This document shows, piece by piece, positions 25,918 to 35,649 of a DNA stretch of 64,000 bases. The number at the start of each line of letters is the position of its first letter. The stretch's first letter is position 1. A program made the position numbers and the translations under genes. The notes below the pieces were generated by a model. It was not told the DNA's origin and made no database searches. It saw only the letters and a program-made list of their open reading frames with translations. The stretch is taken from NCBI GenBank assembly GCA_041874755.1, contig CP102611.1, positions 682,001 through 746,000 of the forward strand, written 5' to 3'. The stretch comes from Chitinibacter sp. SCUT-21 (GTDB taxonomy: Bacteria; Pseudomonadota; Gammaproteobacteria; Burkholderiales; Chitinibacteraceae).

Positions 25918-26472
25918 TTACGCTGCTTTGTTAGCCGCTTTAGTAGCCGCTGCAACAGATTTAGCACCTGTTTCTACCGCAGCAACAGTCGCTTCTGTAA
26001 TATTTTCAGCAATGCGTTGGCTGGTTTTTTGTACTGTATCAAACGCAGTATTTGCGCTTTCAACGGCGTTTTTCAGCAAATTAACTGCTGCGCTACCTGC
26101 TGGAGCTTGCGCAGCGGCTTGATCTAAAGAAGACACCAAGTTTTTGTTAAATTCCAACACTTGCTCTTCGATCAGTTTGTTCAATTCTGCTTGAGTTGTA
26201 CTTGCCGCTTCGTACACAGTACGCGCCACTGCAATTGTTTTTTCAACGCCAGGTTGAGTCAGTGTTTTTTGCAGATCAACCAAATCTTGCACATTTTTCA
26301 CTTGCGACAAAGATTTAGCAGTTTCAGCATTTTCAGCCAACAAATCACGAGCGATGCTTAGTTGCAACTGAAACAGACGCTCAGCACCAGCCAAAGCGAT
26401 GTTAGTCAGACGCAAGGATTTCTCAAGATTAGCTTGGCCTAGCTCGGTAAATTGTTTTGGTGCGTTAAACAT
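25918..26472 (-). CDS. phaP: Phasin family protein
   Basis: A 184-residue helical protein of the PhaP-type phasin family, which coats polyhydroxyalkanoate granules. The N-terminus MFNAPKQFTELGQANLEKSLRL is split in the family as a short lead followed by long amphipathic helices; the tail is Ala/Lys-rich (AATKAANKAA). The ATG at 26472 follows GGAGAA; a frame reaching 26553 lacks support. It is a single gene, with no PHA synthase or depolymerase beside it. The gene symbol is by family. Confidence 0.85.
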   Translation of the reverse strand: MFNAPKQFTELGQANLEKSLRLTNIALAGAERLFQLQLSIARDLLAENAETAKSLSQVKNVQDLVDLQKTLTQPGVEKTIAVARTVYEAASTTQAELNKLIEEQVLEFNKNLVSSLDQAAAQAPAGSAAVNLLKNAVESANTAFDTVQKTSQRIAENITEATVAAVETGAKSVAAATKAANKAA

Positions 26473-26580
26473 GGCATTTCTCCGGTGAATTGTGCACTGC
26501 AATAACGCCATTTTTAACCGCAAAGATGCATCTGTCAAGCACTTTTTGTGCAACGCACAAATTTAGATGGCTAGATCACA

Positions 26581-28908
26581 TCAATTGCCCAACTGTTTCT
26601 GTCGTATTGCCAAAATAGCCTGATTTCTTAACGTCTTCAGCAGATTCAACTGATCATGCGGCAGACTCAATGAATGTGCTGACATTCGGTCAGCATAAAA
26701 CAAACCAACAGCCTTCTTATCGATGACAACAGGAAAAACCACCAAAGTTTTGGACTGCGAAATGACACGGTACCAAGCAGGAATGCGCTGCGCAATACTT
26801 TCCGCATCCACATCTTCGATAAACACATCTGCATTTTTGGCGAGCACCAGCTGAAATACATCTTCAAGTGGCGAGAGTGGGAAATTAAATTTCGGCAAGA
26901 TGACATCTACATCCTTGCCAAAGCCAAAACGCGCAACCATCGTCCCTTTTTTAACGTCACGCGTACAAAATAATACGCGCTCAAACCCGATGCTGCGGTA
27001 CATCGTTTCCAAAATCATCCGCAGCACATCATTCAAATTAAACTCGCCCACCAAACTATTGGTAATGTCTTGCACGCCAGCTGATAACATGGCGGCGGGG
27101 CTTGAAGCTTGATCTGAAGAGCCGGTCTGCGCAGTGGACTCCTCTGCAAGTGGAGCTGCGCCCGTAGCAGCTTTAACTCCGGCCAAAGATCGTAATTGGG
27201 TGGCAAATTCAGCCGACCCTAAATCAATTTGCAATAAGGATAAGTAAGAGAGATATTGTTTAGCCGCGTCTTTTAATAAATCCTGAATTTCTCGTTCAGA
27301 CCATGACACAATCGCTGAAAAACGCTTGATAAGGCTCTGCGTATACACTGAAGCGTCGACTGGCTTCATCGTCACTAAAGGCAGCATTTCAGTCGATAGA
27401 TTTGCAAACACCCTTAATCGCTCAGCTTGATTCATTGGTTCTCGCACCTTGGAATCAGGTAGCGGCCGCATGCTATGCACAATTCGCTCCGGGAAATTCC
27501 ATTCGCCAGCGATAGCTATGCCAAGTTCGGCATAACTAACTCCCAAAACAGCTTCAGCAGCAATGGTTTCTGCCTCACCGGTTTGGGTTTTGCGCTTAAG
27601 GATTTCGAGACTTTCTTCGTTAAAATAAAAATGGGTCAACAGTCGCCCAAGATGCTGAAACATCCCGCAAATCAGGGCTTCCTCAGCATCGCGCCAGCCA
27701 TTTTTATCCGCCAGTTTGCGGCAGAGCATCCCACCAAAAAAGATTTCTAGCACCACATCGCGCAAACGAGAGGCATGCGCTTTATTTTGCATATGCTCAA
27801 ATAGCAAAATGGTGACCGCTAGGCTACGAATTCGATCAAAGCCCAGAATCACAATAGCGCGTGAGATCGTACTAATTGCACCACCAAATTGACCATAACT
27901 GGCTGAATTGACTATTTTTAACAGCTTATTGGTTAGTGAAAAATCTTGCAAAATCACACCCGACAAACTTTGTACTTTTTCAGCCTGCGACTCATCGACT
28001 TTATTAATCGCAGCAATCGTTTGTGATAAAGCAGGAAAATCGGCCGAATGTCGCATTCGGCGCAACAAAAACTCAATCGTACTGTGCCGCGCATCAGTCG
28101 ATTCTCCCTCAGTGCGGGCGACACCCGCAGCGTCCAGCCACTCCAATAAAGCGGTGCGCATTGCGCCTGCATCGACATAACGTGATTCAGGGCTTTTAAA
28201 TAAAGCCGCCATGACTAAATGATCGAGCTTTTCATCAATTTGGTCGTTAAAGCGTGAGGGTGGAACGAAATCTTCGTTGGCGGTTTTAAATAGAATAGAA
28301 ATGACGGTATCGCCATCAGACACCAATTTACCGGTGAGCATTTGGTACAAAATTACACCACAGGCAAAGACATCCGCCTGCGCATCAACCGGCAGATTGT
28401 TGATCATTTCAGGAGATATAAAGCCCGCAGTTCCGGTTAAGCCATCGTAGGATTGCCCGCGCTGGCTAGCGACACCAAAATCCATAATCCGCGGGCGTTT
28501 TTGCTCGTCCAGAATGATATTCTGTGGCTTCATATCGCGGTGGATCACGCCTTTGGCATGAGCTGCTTGCAACCCCTCTAAAATCGCCACCATCATTTGC
28601 ACCGCAGCCACCGGCGCCATTTGTTTTTCCCGGCGCAAAAAATCGGCCAGTGTCTCGCCTGCAACAAATTCAAACACTAAACAGGGGTGTGCGTGATCGG
28701 CAAAAGCATCGTACAAGGTGACAATATTGGGGTGCTGAATACGACTGACGAGCTGCGCCTCAGCCAAGGCTTGTAGCGGCTGACTGTGCAACACTTTAAT
28801 TGCCACATTTCGGTCTAAATGGGTATCGCGCGATAAATAGACTAAACCCTGCGCACCCTGCCCGATTTTTTTTTCGACCTGAAAGCGGCCATCGCCAAAC
28901 GACTTCAT
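26581..28908 (-). CDS. Ser/Thr protein kinase-HDOD-GAF fusion
   Basis: A 775-residue cytoplasmic signalling protein with three parts. Residues 1-260 form a complete Hanks-type kinase: glycine loop IGQGAQGLVY (15-24), Lys38, Glu50, HRDMKPQN (123-130) and DFG (143-145). About 275-500 is an HDOD domain (DFPALSQTIAAINK and LLKIVNSASYGQ). After a Ser/Thr/Ala-rich linker, about 615-770 is a GAF domain (VLRMILETMYRSIGFERVLFC). All key kinase residues are present. No phosphatase gene is nearby. The substrate and the GAF ligand are unknown. Confidence 0.9.
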   Translation of the reverse strand: MKSFGDGRFQVEKKIGQGAQGLVYLSRDTHLDRNVAIKVLHSQPLQALAEAQLVSRIQHPNIVTLYDAFADHAHPCLVFEFVAGETLADFLRREKQMAPVAAVQMMVAILEGLQAAHAKGVIHRDMKPQNIILDEQKRPRIMDFGVASQRGQSYDGLTGTAGFISPEMINNLPVDAQADVFACGVILYQMLTGKLVSDGDTVISILFKTANEDFVPPSRFNDQIDEKLDHLVMAALFKSPESRYVDAGAMRTALLEWLDAAGVARTEGESTDARHSTIEFLLRRMRHSADFPALSQTIAAINKVDESQAEKVQSLSGVILQDFSLTNKLLKIVNSASYGQFGGAISTISRAIVILGFDRIRSLAVTILLFEHMQNKAHASRLRDVVLEIFFGGMLCRKLADKNGWRDAEEALICGMFQHLGRLLTHFYFNEESLEILKRKTQTGEAETIAAEAVLGVSYAELGIAIAGEWNFPERIVHSMRPLPDSKVREPMNQAERLRVFANLSTEMLPLVTMKPVDASVYTQSLIKRFSAIVSWSEREIQDLLKDAAKQYLSYLSLLQIDLGSAEFATQLRSLAGVKAATGAAPLAEESTAQTGSSDQASSPAAMLSAGVQDITNSLVGEFNLNDVLRMILETMYRSIGFERVLFCTRDVKKGTMVARFGFGKDVDVILPKFNFPLSPLEDVFQLVLAKNADVFIEDVDAESIAQRIPAWYRVISQSKTLVVFPVVIDKKAVGLFYADRMSAHSLSLPHDQLNLLKTLRNQAILAIRQKQLGN

Positions 28909-29010
28909 TGCGCACCTTTCTTTTATTCTTGCAATATAGCTGACATCGGGCCTGTAAGTTAATCTACATCATGAATCTGTCTCATCTTAGGCAAATCGAT
29001 ACAAGCATAA

Positions 29011-29038
29011 AAAAAACCGACCAAAGGGTCGGTTTTTT
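29011..29038 (-). terminator. Terminator after the ftsK-like gene
   Basis: AAAAAACCGACC and GGTCGGTTTTTT form a near-perfect stem with a short loop (AAAG). It lies 14 bases beyond the ftsK-like stop on the minus strand. Confidence 0.85.
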
Positions 29039-29051
29039 ACGTCGATCAGCA

Positions 29052-32024
29052 CTATTCGTGCGAAGGCGCGAGTACCGTTCGATTGCCATTACTTTCCATA
29101 CTGCTGACAATCCCCGCCGCCTCCATTTGCTCGATCAAACGCGCTGCGCGGTTGTAGCCAATTCTAAATTGGCGCTGCACTGCCGAGATCGACGCGCGGC
29201 GACTGCGCACCACGTGCGCAACGGCTTCGTCATACAAAGGATCGCTCTCTTCAGCATCGGCACCACCGCTAGCCCAGCCACCGGCTGCATCGGCTTCATT
29301 GGCTGGATACAACACACCTTCAATATAATCAGGCTCGCCCAGTTGCTTCAGATACTCGACGACACAATGCACTTCCGCATCGTCAACAAAAGCGCCGTGG
29401 ATACGTTGCGGATAGCCGGTGCCCGGCGGCAAGAACAACATATCGCCCTGCCCCAATAAAGCTTCGGCGCCCATTTGATCCAGAATCGTGCGGCTATCGA
29501 CTTTGCTGGAGACTTGGAAAGCCAAACGTGTCGGAATATTGGCTTTGATTAAGCCAGTAATTACGTCCACCGACGGGCGTTGCGTTGCCAAAATCAAGTG
29601 AATCCCGGCTGCACGCGCTTTTTGCGCCAAGCGGGCAATCAGCTCTTCAATCTTCTTGCCTGCGACCATCATCAAGTCGGCAAATTCATCAACGACGACG
29701 ACAATCATCGGCAAATGCTCCAACGGCTCGGGGTCATCCGGCGTCAGCGTGAATGGATTGGTGAGCTTTTTGCCCAGTTGTTTCGCCTCGGCGATTTTCT
29801 GGTTGTAACCGGCCAAATTGCGCACCCCGAGCGCGCTCATCAGGCGGTAGCGCTTTTCCATTTCGCCAACACACCAATTGAGCGCGTTCGCGGCAAGTTT
29901 CATATCGGTGACCACCGGCGCGAGCAAGTGCGGGATGCCTTCGTACACCGACAGCTCGAGCATTTTCGGATCGATCATAATAAAGCGCACTTCTTCGGGC
30001 GTTGCCTTAAACAGAATCGACAAGATCATCGCATTGACGCCGACCGACTTCCCCGAACCCGTCGTCCCCGCGACCAACATATGAGGCGTTTTCGCCAAAT
30101 CAGTTGCCACGGGTATGCCGCTGATATCCTTACCCAGTGCGATCGTCAATGGGGATACCTGCCCATGGTATTCTGGCGCGGATAAAATCTCCGACAAACG
30201 AATCATTTGCCGCGTGGGGTTAGGCAACTCCAGCCCCATGCAGGTTTTGCCTGGAATCGTCTCAACGACGCGCACCGAGGCCAAACCCAAGGATCGCGCT
30301 AAATCTTTGGCCAAGTTAACAACCTGCGCGCCGCGAATACCGGTCGCCGGCTCGACTTCAAAGCGCGTAATCACTGGGCCGGCGTAGGCATCGAGCACGC
30401 TGACCTTCACTTTAAATTCGTTCAGCTTTTCTTCGATCAAGATGCTGCGCTCAAGCAGATCTTCTTGCGTAACCGTAATCGCCTGCGCTGTGGCTGGGCG
30501 TAGCAATTCTAATGGCAAACACAAGCCGTCTTCACCGCGCCATGCGCTATCGACAACTGGGCGCGCCGTCGTCGAAACCGCATCGGGGCGCAAGAATTGC
30601 TCGGGCCGATGAATTGCGCGCTGCGCAGCTTCTTGCTCGGCAATACTCGGTACGGTATTGGGCTGCGGCACAATCTGAACAACTGGCTCAGGCGCATACC
30701 CCAGAGGACTAAATTGAACCGTTGGCACCGCTTCTGGCTGCGTTGGCGGAGCAACATACGTTTGGCTCGCCTCAGCAGCTGGCGCGTGATACGGATAAAA
30801 GCTATCGAGGTCAGGCTTGGCAACTTCTGGCGCGGCGCTGCTCTCAAGCTGCGGTTTGATCTCTGGTAAATGACTCGGCGGATTGCTCGGCACCACTGGT
30901 ACCACCGGCACAACCGGGACCACAGGCGCTGCGGCGTGGCTAGACTGAAACACCCGAATCACCTCAGGCTCTGGCGCTTTAGCAACTTTGGCTGGCGTAA
31001 CAGGTGCCGAACGACTCAAAGCCGAGCGATCAAGCGGTGCATCAACTCGCGTTGGCGCGCGTAAATCGCTACGCGGCATCGGCGAGATTGGCGTGCGCGG
31101 TGGATGGCTAGGTTTGATTTTTGGGCTTGGCTGTTTCCCGCTGTGAATATCCTGCAAGCGCTCGCGCACTTCGGACGGATCAATGAGCGGTAAAGGCTCT
31201 GGTGCTTTGCGCTCAGGCATTTTCGCGCCTTCCATCGCCAGCTTGCGCTGGCTGCGCTCCAAATTGCGCTGGATGTGGCTCATATCGAGCACCGGCAATT
31301 CGCGCTTGGTTTTACGCGGGGCTGGAATCGGCTGCGTTGGCGTTTTCACGACTTCAGGCGACAACACAGGAATAACGGGTGGCACAGCTTTCGCCACGGC
31401 ATCCACTGGCGGCTCAGCGTTCCGTTCTAGATTCGGCGGCACATTGACTGACATAGGGCTTGGCGTCGCTTCAGACTCGATCCGCGCCTTGCTAGGCTGA
31501 GGCTCGGGTGTTGGCGTGACAACGCTGATCACCGGCTCATCTGCCAGGGTATTCTCTGCTAACTCATATTCAGATTGAGTGCTAGGCCGATACCCTGCAG
31601 AGCGAATAAAGACCGGGCTATCAGCGGTGGGTTTCGCAACATCGCGCAGCGCCTTAGCGGGTTGTTTGGCTGCCACAGGCGCAAACAAGGGATCAGTAGT
31701 GGGCTCGATCAACTCAGCATCGTGCTGAGCTTGGGATTTCGCGTTCTGCAATACATCGGCAACTTTGGTACCAATTTTACTCGCCAGCGGGCTGATCATT
31801 GATTTAATCGAATCAACCCCTTTCGCCGCGGCCTGCCCAACAGTTGAACTCACACTGGAGCTCATTGAGCCAAGCGGTAATTCGAACATCGAATCGAGTT
31901 TATGCTCACTCGGCTTGTTATGATCTGCTGTGTTTTTCTCAGGCGTAATAACCGGCTCAACCCCAGACAAATCGCCTTCTAGTTTCTGATTGAGCGTTTC
32001 AAATAATTGCTGAATTTTTTTCAT
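29052..32024 (-). CDS. ftsK: FtsK/SpoIIIE-type DNA translocase without membrane segments
   Basis: A 990-residue double-stranded DNA pump. The C-terminal 490 residues are a full FtsK motor: alpha/beta domain from about residue 510, Walker A GTTGSGKS (653-660), Walker [13 protein letters not shown] (about 770), and a gamma winged helix (last about 65 residues, [20 protein letters not shown]) that reads KOPS-like sites. The first 500 residues are Pro/Ala/Glu-rich linker with [12 protein letters not shown] near 370. No transmembrane segments are visible, unlike classical FtsK, so this may be a second, soluble paralog. The next gene upstream is an unrelated cupin. Confidence 0.88.
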   Translation of the reverse strand: MKKIQQLFETLNQKLEGDLSGVEPVITPEKNTADHNKPSEHKLDSMFELPLGSMSSSVSSTVGQAAAKGVDSIKSMISPLASKIGTKVADVLQNAKSQAQHDAELIEPTTDPLFAPVAAKQPAKALRDVAKPTADSPVFIRSAGYRPSTQSEYELAENTLADEPVISVVTPTPEPQPSKARIESEATPSPMSVNVPPNLERNAEPPVDAVAKAVPPVIPVLSPEVVKTPTQPIPAPRKTKRELPVLDMSHIQRNLERSQRKLAMEGAKMPERKAPEPLPLIDPSEVRERLQDIHSGKQPSPKIKPSHPPRTPISPMPRSDLRAPTRVDAPLDRSALSRSAPVTPAKVAKAPEPEVIRVFQSSHAAAPVVPVVPVVPVVPSNPPSHLPEIKPQLESSAAPEVAKPDLDSFYPYHAPAAEASQTYVAPPTQPEAVPTVQFSPLGYAPEPVVQIVPQPNTVPSIAEQEAAQRAIHRPEQFLRPDAVSTTARPVVDSAWRGEDGLCLPLELLRPATAQAITVTQEDLLERSILIEEKLNEFKVKVSVLDAYAGPVITRFEVEPATGIRGAQVVNLAKDLARSLGLASVRVVETIPGKTCMGLELPNPTRQMIRLSEILSAPEYHGQVSPLTIALGKDISGIPVATDLAKTPHMLVAGTTGSGKSVGVNAMILSILFKATPEEVRFIMIDPKMLELSVYEGIPHLLAPVVTDMKLAANALNWCVGEMEKRYRLMSALGVRNLAGYNQKIAEAKQLGKKLTNPFTLTPDDPEPLEHLPMIVVVVDEFADLMMVAGKKIEELIARLAQKARAAGIHLILATQRPSVDVITGLIKANIPTRLAFQVSSKVDSRTILDQMGAEALLGQGDMLFLPPGTGYPQRIHGAFVDDAEVHCVVEYLKQLGEPDYIEGVLYPANEADAAGGWASGGADAEESDPLYDEAVAHVVRSRRASISAVQRQFRIGYNRAARLIEQMEAAGIVSSMESNGNRTVLAPSHE

Positions 32025-32027
32025 GCT

Positions 32028-32396
32028 TTATTTCGCAGAACGATCTAACACGACAAAATATTTTTGCACGGCTTCTAACACTTCAAAACGACCGACAAAG
32101 CCAGCCGGAATTACCGCCGCCTCGCCCGCGCACACGACGATGCCCTGCTCGTCTTGATCGACCAAGCGCACGCGACCGCGAATGACGCAGAAAAATTCTT
32201 CTTTATCATCGGCAAAGCGAATATTCCAGCTCCCCACTTCGCAAGCCCACACGCCACACGACAACATTTGATCGTTGGACGTGTAGTGCGTCCATGTCGT
32301 GCGATTGGGATTGCCCGACACCAATCGATCTGGGCGCGGCTGATCAAAAGTCGGCGCAACTTCGCGGCTAAAATGGGTAATCGCTGCTGTACTCAT
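32028..32396 (-). CDS. Cupin-domain protein
   Basis: A 122-residue single-domain cupin of the EutQ/DUF861 type. Motif 1 is around WNIRFADDKEEFFCVIRGRVRL and is split here as EEFFCVIRGRV; motif 2 is GEAAVIPAGFVGRFEV. Only some metal-ligand positions of classical cupins are visible, and the usual HxH is replaced, so metal binding is doubtful. It ends three bases before the ftsK-like start and follows dnaB on the same strand. Function unknown. Confidence 0.75.
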   Translation of the reverse strand: MSTAAITHFSREVAPTFDQPRPDRLVSGNPNRTTWTHYTSNDQMLSCGVWACEVGSWNIRFADDKEEFFCVIRGRVRLVDQDEQGIVVCAGEAAVIPAGFVGRFEVLEAVQKYFVVLDRSAK

Positions 32397-32457
32397 ACTG
32401 TTCTCTATCGATTTAGGTGGCCTAGCTAGGTTAGTGCGAAAGCTGGTGGCTTACGAC

Positions 32458-33906
32458 TTACTCAAGATCGCTATTCCAATCATCTGGGCGTAACAAAGCA
32501 TTATCAAAGCGCGAATACATGCCTTGGAACACCAGCGGAATCCGGCCCACCGGACCGTTACGGTGCTTACCCAAAATGCACTCGGCCAAGCCTTTGTGCG
32601 GGCTATCCGGGTTGTAGTATTCGTCGCGGTACATAAACATGATCAAGTCCGCATCCTGCTCGATCGCGCCCGATTCACGCAAGTCGGACATCATTGGGCG
32701 TTTGTCGGTACGTTGCTCGACCGAACGGCTCAACTGCGACAAAGCGATAATCGGGCACTTCAATTCACGCGCCAAGCCTTTCAGTGAACGAGAAATCTCG
32801 CCCAGCTCGGTCGCGCGATTTTGATCTTTCGCGCCGGCACGCCCCGCCATCAACTGCAAATAGTCGATGACGATAAGGCCAAGTTGCCCGCCACATTGGC
32901 GTGCCAAACGACGCGCACGCGTGCGCACATCAAGCGCAGTTAGTGCGCCCGTTTCCTCGATGAAAATCGGCGCTTCCGATAATTTACCCACGGCGTGCGT
33001 CAGTTTGAGCCAATCCTCATCCTCAAAGCGCCCCGTTTTCAGTTTATGCATGTCGATCTTGCCGACTGAGCCGACCATACGCATACCCAATTGCGCTGCA
33101 CCCATCTCGAGCGAGAAAATCGCCACCGGCAATTTGCTGTGAATCGCGACGTTTTCGGCGATATTGACCGAAAACGCCGTTTTACCCATCGACGGACGAC
33201 CGGCAACAATAATCAAATCGCCACCTTGCAGACCTGAGGTCATTTTATCCAGATCAATAAAGCCAGTTGGCGTGCCGGTGACTTCAGATGGATTGTCTTG
33301 CTGGTACAAATAATCAATGCGCTCGACGATTTCTTTCAAAATCGGTGGCATGGTGTGAAAACCTTGCTGGCCTTTAGCGGATTGCTCGGCGATTTGAAAG
33401 ACGCGAGATTCAGCTTCGTCAAGTAGCTCTTTCGCGTCGCGGCCATTAGGGAAGAACGTCGCATCGGCAATTTCGGTCGCCACGCCTGCGAGCTGGCGCA
33501 GCACCGATTTTTCGCGCACGATTTCGGCATAACGACGAATATTGGCCGCAGATGGCGTGTTTTGCACCAAAGAGCCAAGGTAAGACAAACCGCCAACATA
33601 AGTCAGATCATTGGTCGTATCGAGCGACTCTTTGACCGTAATTACATCGGCTGGGCGATTGTGTTCGATCAGCTTGATAATCGCCTGAAAAATACGGCGG
33701 TGGTCTTCGCGGTAAAAGTCTTGGTCGCCAATTACGTCGGCGATTTTGTCAAACGCCGTGTTATCGAGCATCAAACCACCCAGCACAGATTGCTCGGCTT
33801 CGACCGAATGGGGCGGAATGCGATAGGCGGCGGTCTCATCAACCTGAGAGGCTGCGTTGTATTCGGCTTGCATGTCGCGGACTAGCTCGGTAGGATATTC
33901 GTTCAT
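32458..33906 (-). CDS. dnaB: Replicative DNA helicase DnaB
   Basis: A 482-residue hexameric helicase that unwinds DNA at the fork. The N-terminal domain (IPPHSVEAEQSVLGGLMLD) is followed by a RecA-like motor with Walker A GRPSMGKTAFSVNIAENVA and Walker B LIVIDYLQLMAG. No intein is present. The ATG at 33906 is chosen; a GTG two codons upstream is also possible, and neither has a clear ribosome site. It is divergent from ratA, with a 121-base shared upstream region. Confidence 0.96.
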   Translation of the reverse strand: MNEYPTELVRDMQAEYNAASQVDETAAYRIPPHSVEAEQSVLGGLMLDNTAFDKIADVIGDQDFYREDHRRIFQAIIKLIEHNRPADVITVKESLDTTNDLTYVGGLSYLGSLVQNTPSAANIRRYAEIVREKSVLRQLAGVATEIADATFFPNGRDAKELLDEAESRVFQIAEQSAKGQQGFHTMPPILKEIVERIDYLYQQDNPSEVTGTPTGFIDLDKMTSGLQGGDLIIVAGRPSMGKTAFSVNIAENVAIHSKLPVAIFSLEMGAAQLGMRMVGSVGKIDMHKLKTGRFEDEDWLKLTHAVGKLSEAPIFIEETGALTALDVRTRARRLARQCGGQLGLIVIDYLQLMAGRAGAKDQNRATELGEISRSLKGLARELKCPIIALSQLSRSVEQRTDKRPMMSDLRESGAIEQDADLIMFMYRDEYYNPDSPHKGLAECILGKHRNGPVGRIPLVFQGMYSRFDNALLRPDDWNSDLE

Positions 33907-34027
33907 TTTCACTTTAATGGCGGGTGTTGCACGTTTTATTGAACGGGCAACGATGATTCAGAAGCAAAAAACTGATTCGATCAGTTTAGCAAGCTGTCCA
34001 TTTTACTCTGCCGCACCCTTGATGACC

Positions 34028-34456
34028 ATGCAGTCCATCCGCAAATCAGTATTAGTTCCCCATTCTGCAGCACAAATGTATGAATTGGTTGATCACGTTG
34101 AGGATTACCCGCGCTTTTTACCTTGGTGCGGCGGCATCGACGTGCACGAGCGCTCCGACACCGTGTTGGATGTGACGATTAAAATTGAATTTTTAAAAGT
34201 CAGCACCTTCTTTCGCACACGCGACACCAAGAGCGACAACGAAATCATCATGCATTTCGTCGACGGTCCATTTAAAGCCCTTACAGGCATTTGGCGCTTT
34301 ACACCGCTAATGGAAGATGCATGCAAGATTGAATTTGAACTCGATTATGAATTCTCTAGCCGAACGATCGACGCCGTCATCGGCCCCGTGTTTGGTAAAA
34401 TCACCTCTACTTTTGTCGATGCTTTTGTCAAAGAAGCCGACCGCAAATATGGATAA
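34028..34456 (+). CDS. ratA: RatA/COQ10 family START-domain protein
   Basis: A 142-residue START-like protein of the RatA (YfjG)/coenzyme Q-binding COQ10 family. The family start KSVLVPHSAAQMYELVDHVE is followed by DYPRFLPWCGG, and the C-terminal FGKITSTFVDAFVKEADRKYG is typical. The start at 34028 matches the family; 34022 (M-T-M) is equally possible and neither has a strong ribosome site. The next gene, of the RnfH family, overlaps it by eight bases. Roles in quinone lipid binding or ribosome association are known for relatives, not shown here. Confidence 0.9.
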   Translation: MQSIRKSVLVPHSAAQMYELVDHVEDYPRFLPWCGGIDVHERSDTVLDVTIKIEFLKVSTFFRTRDTKSDNEIIMHFVDGPFKALTGIWRFTPLMEDACKIEFELDYEFSSRTIDAVIGPVFGKITSTFVDAFVKEADRKYG

Positions 34457-34778
34457 GCCCATGAGCCAAAATGAGATCATTACCGTAGAAGTGGTTTATG
34501 CCACTGCGGCTAAGCAAAAATTGCTCAAAGTAAAAGTACCTAGCGGCACAACCGCCCAAGTTGCGATCGAAAAATCTGGCATTTTGGCCGAGTTTCCAGA
34601 AATCGATTTGGCCACTCAAAAAATCGGCATTTTCGCCAAAGCAGTCAAACTAGATACGGTGCTGCGCGAAAAAGATCGCGTCGAAATCTATCGCCCACTG
34701 ATCGCTGATCCGAAAGAAGTTCGTCGCCAACGTGCTGCAGAAGGCAAGATCATGAAAAAAGGGGGGGGCGAGGTTTAA
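34449..34778 (+). CDS. rnfH: RnfH/RatB family ubiquitin-like protein
   Basis: A 109-residue beta-grasp protein of the RnfH (YfjF) family. The motif IEVVYATAAKQ-like start (VEVVYATAAKQKLLKVKVP, 19 residues) and the tail EIYRPLIADPKEVRRQRA are diagnostic. It overlaps ratA by eight bases if it begins at 34449; the ATG at 34461 is an alternative. Near the 3' end the gene carries A6 followed directly by G8 (34755-34768), encoding KKGGG; slippage here would alter only the last residues. Function in the cell is uncertain. Confidence 0.9.
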   Translation: MDKPMSQNEIITVEVVYATAAKQKLLKVKVPSGTTAQVAIEKSGILAEFPEIDLATQKIGIFAKAVKLDTVLREKDRVEIYRPLIADPKEVRRQRAAEGKIMKKGGGEV

Positions 34779-34871
34779 GTTTAAACACCAACGCCAGCAA
34801 AATTAGAACATTTCACAAACTTGCAATACAATATTTCCCTACATCCAATAAAACAATGAGATACGGGATTT

Positions 34872-35615
34872 ATGAGCACAGTAAGCAAAACGATTTTGAT
34901 TGTCATTATTTCATTGATAGTTTCATTTCTAATTGGCAAGTCTGTCTATGAAAAAGAACAACTAAACCAAGCTCGTACCATTGCTAACATGGTTGAATAC
35001 ATCGGACAGTGGGCCTCCCAATACCGGGGAATCTGGATTAAAGAAGCTAAAGGCGATGCTGTAGATCTTGGCAGCCACCTAGATACTGTTACAGCAACGC
35101 TTGCCAACGAAGACAACTCGGTAACAAGCACCGAACAAATGGCAACCACACTTAATTTTCACCTTAAAAACCCGGCATTGGTGCAGCGAGAAATTTCAGA
35201 TTTGATGCAAGCCAACAAACAACAGTCTTCCTATCGCATCACCTCTGATAAGTACATGAATACCAAAAATAGCCCAACAGCTTTTGAAAGCAAGGCAATC
35301 AAATTCATGCGGGCCAACAATGTCACCGAATATAGTGAAGTTAGAAACGGTGAAACATTTTACGCGCGTGGACTAATTGCTACTGCAGCCTGCATGCGCT
35401 GTCATGAATCAGCCGAAAAGGCCCCCTATGCAGTTCGTAGCCTCTACCCAAGCCAAGGATATGGATACGAACTTGGCAAAGTAGCGGGCGCTATTTCAGT
35501 GCGCGTACCATCAACATACAGTCTCGCTTCCCTTTTAAATATTCTCAACATTTCAAGCATTCTGGCGATACTTGGACTGATCGGATGCAGCTATCTAATT
35601 TTAAAAAGAAAATAA
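34872..35615 (+). CDS. Membrane haem-binding Tll0287-like (DUF3365) protein
   Basis: A 247-residue membrane protein with an N-terminal membrane anchor (about 7-27), a periplasmic DUF3365/Tll0287-like domain carrying one haem c motif CMRCH (174-178), and a C-terminal membrane segment (about 220-243, ILNISSILAILGLIGCSYLI) followed only by LKRK. It therefore has no kinase, cyclase or HAMP output domain, unlike many relatives. The domain is thought to sense redox or gas; that is family knowledge. A terminator follows directly. Confidence 0.83.
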   Translation: MSTVSKTILIVIISLIVSFLIGKSVYEKEQLNQARTIANMVEYIGQWASQYRGIWIKEAKGDAVDLGSHLDTVTATLANEDNSVTSTEQMATTLNFHLKNPALVQREISDLMQANKQQSSYRITSDKYMNTKNSPTAFESKAIKFMRANNVTEYSEVRNGETFYARGLIATAACMRCHESAEKAPYAVRSLYPSQGYGYELGKVAGAISVRVPSTYSLASLLNILNISSILAILGLIGCSYLILKRK

Positions 35616-35640
35616 AAAGCGGGGATCCCCCGCTTTTTTT
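35614..35640. terminator. Bidirectional terminator
   Basis: AAAAAGCGGGG and CCCCGCTTTTT form a long stem around ATC, followed by extra T. It lies between convergent genes. Confidence 0.88.
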
Positions 35641-35649
35641 CAAATAGAA

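Noticed and set aside
30885..30926. Short tandem repeat (VVP units) in the ftsK-like gene as a possible minisatellite
   Set aside because: The DNA units are not identical, so it is a low-complexity Pro-rich linker rather than a variable repeat locus.
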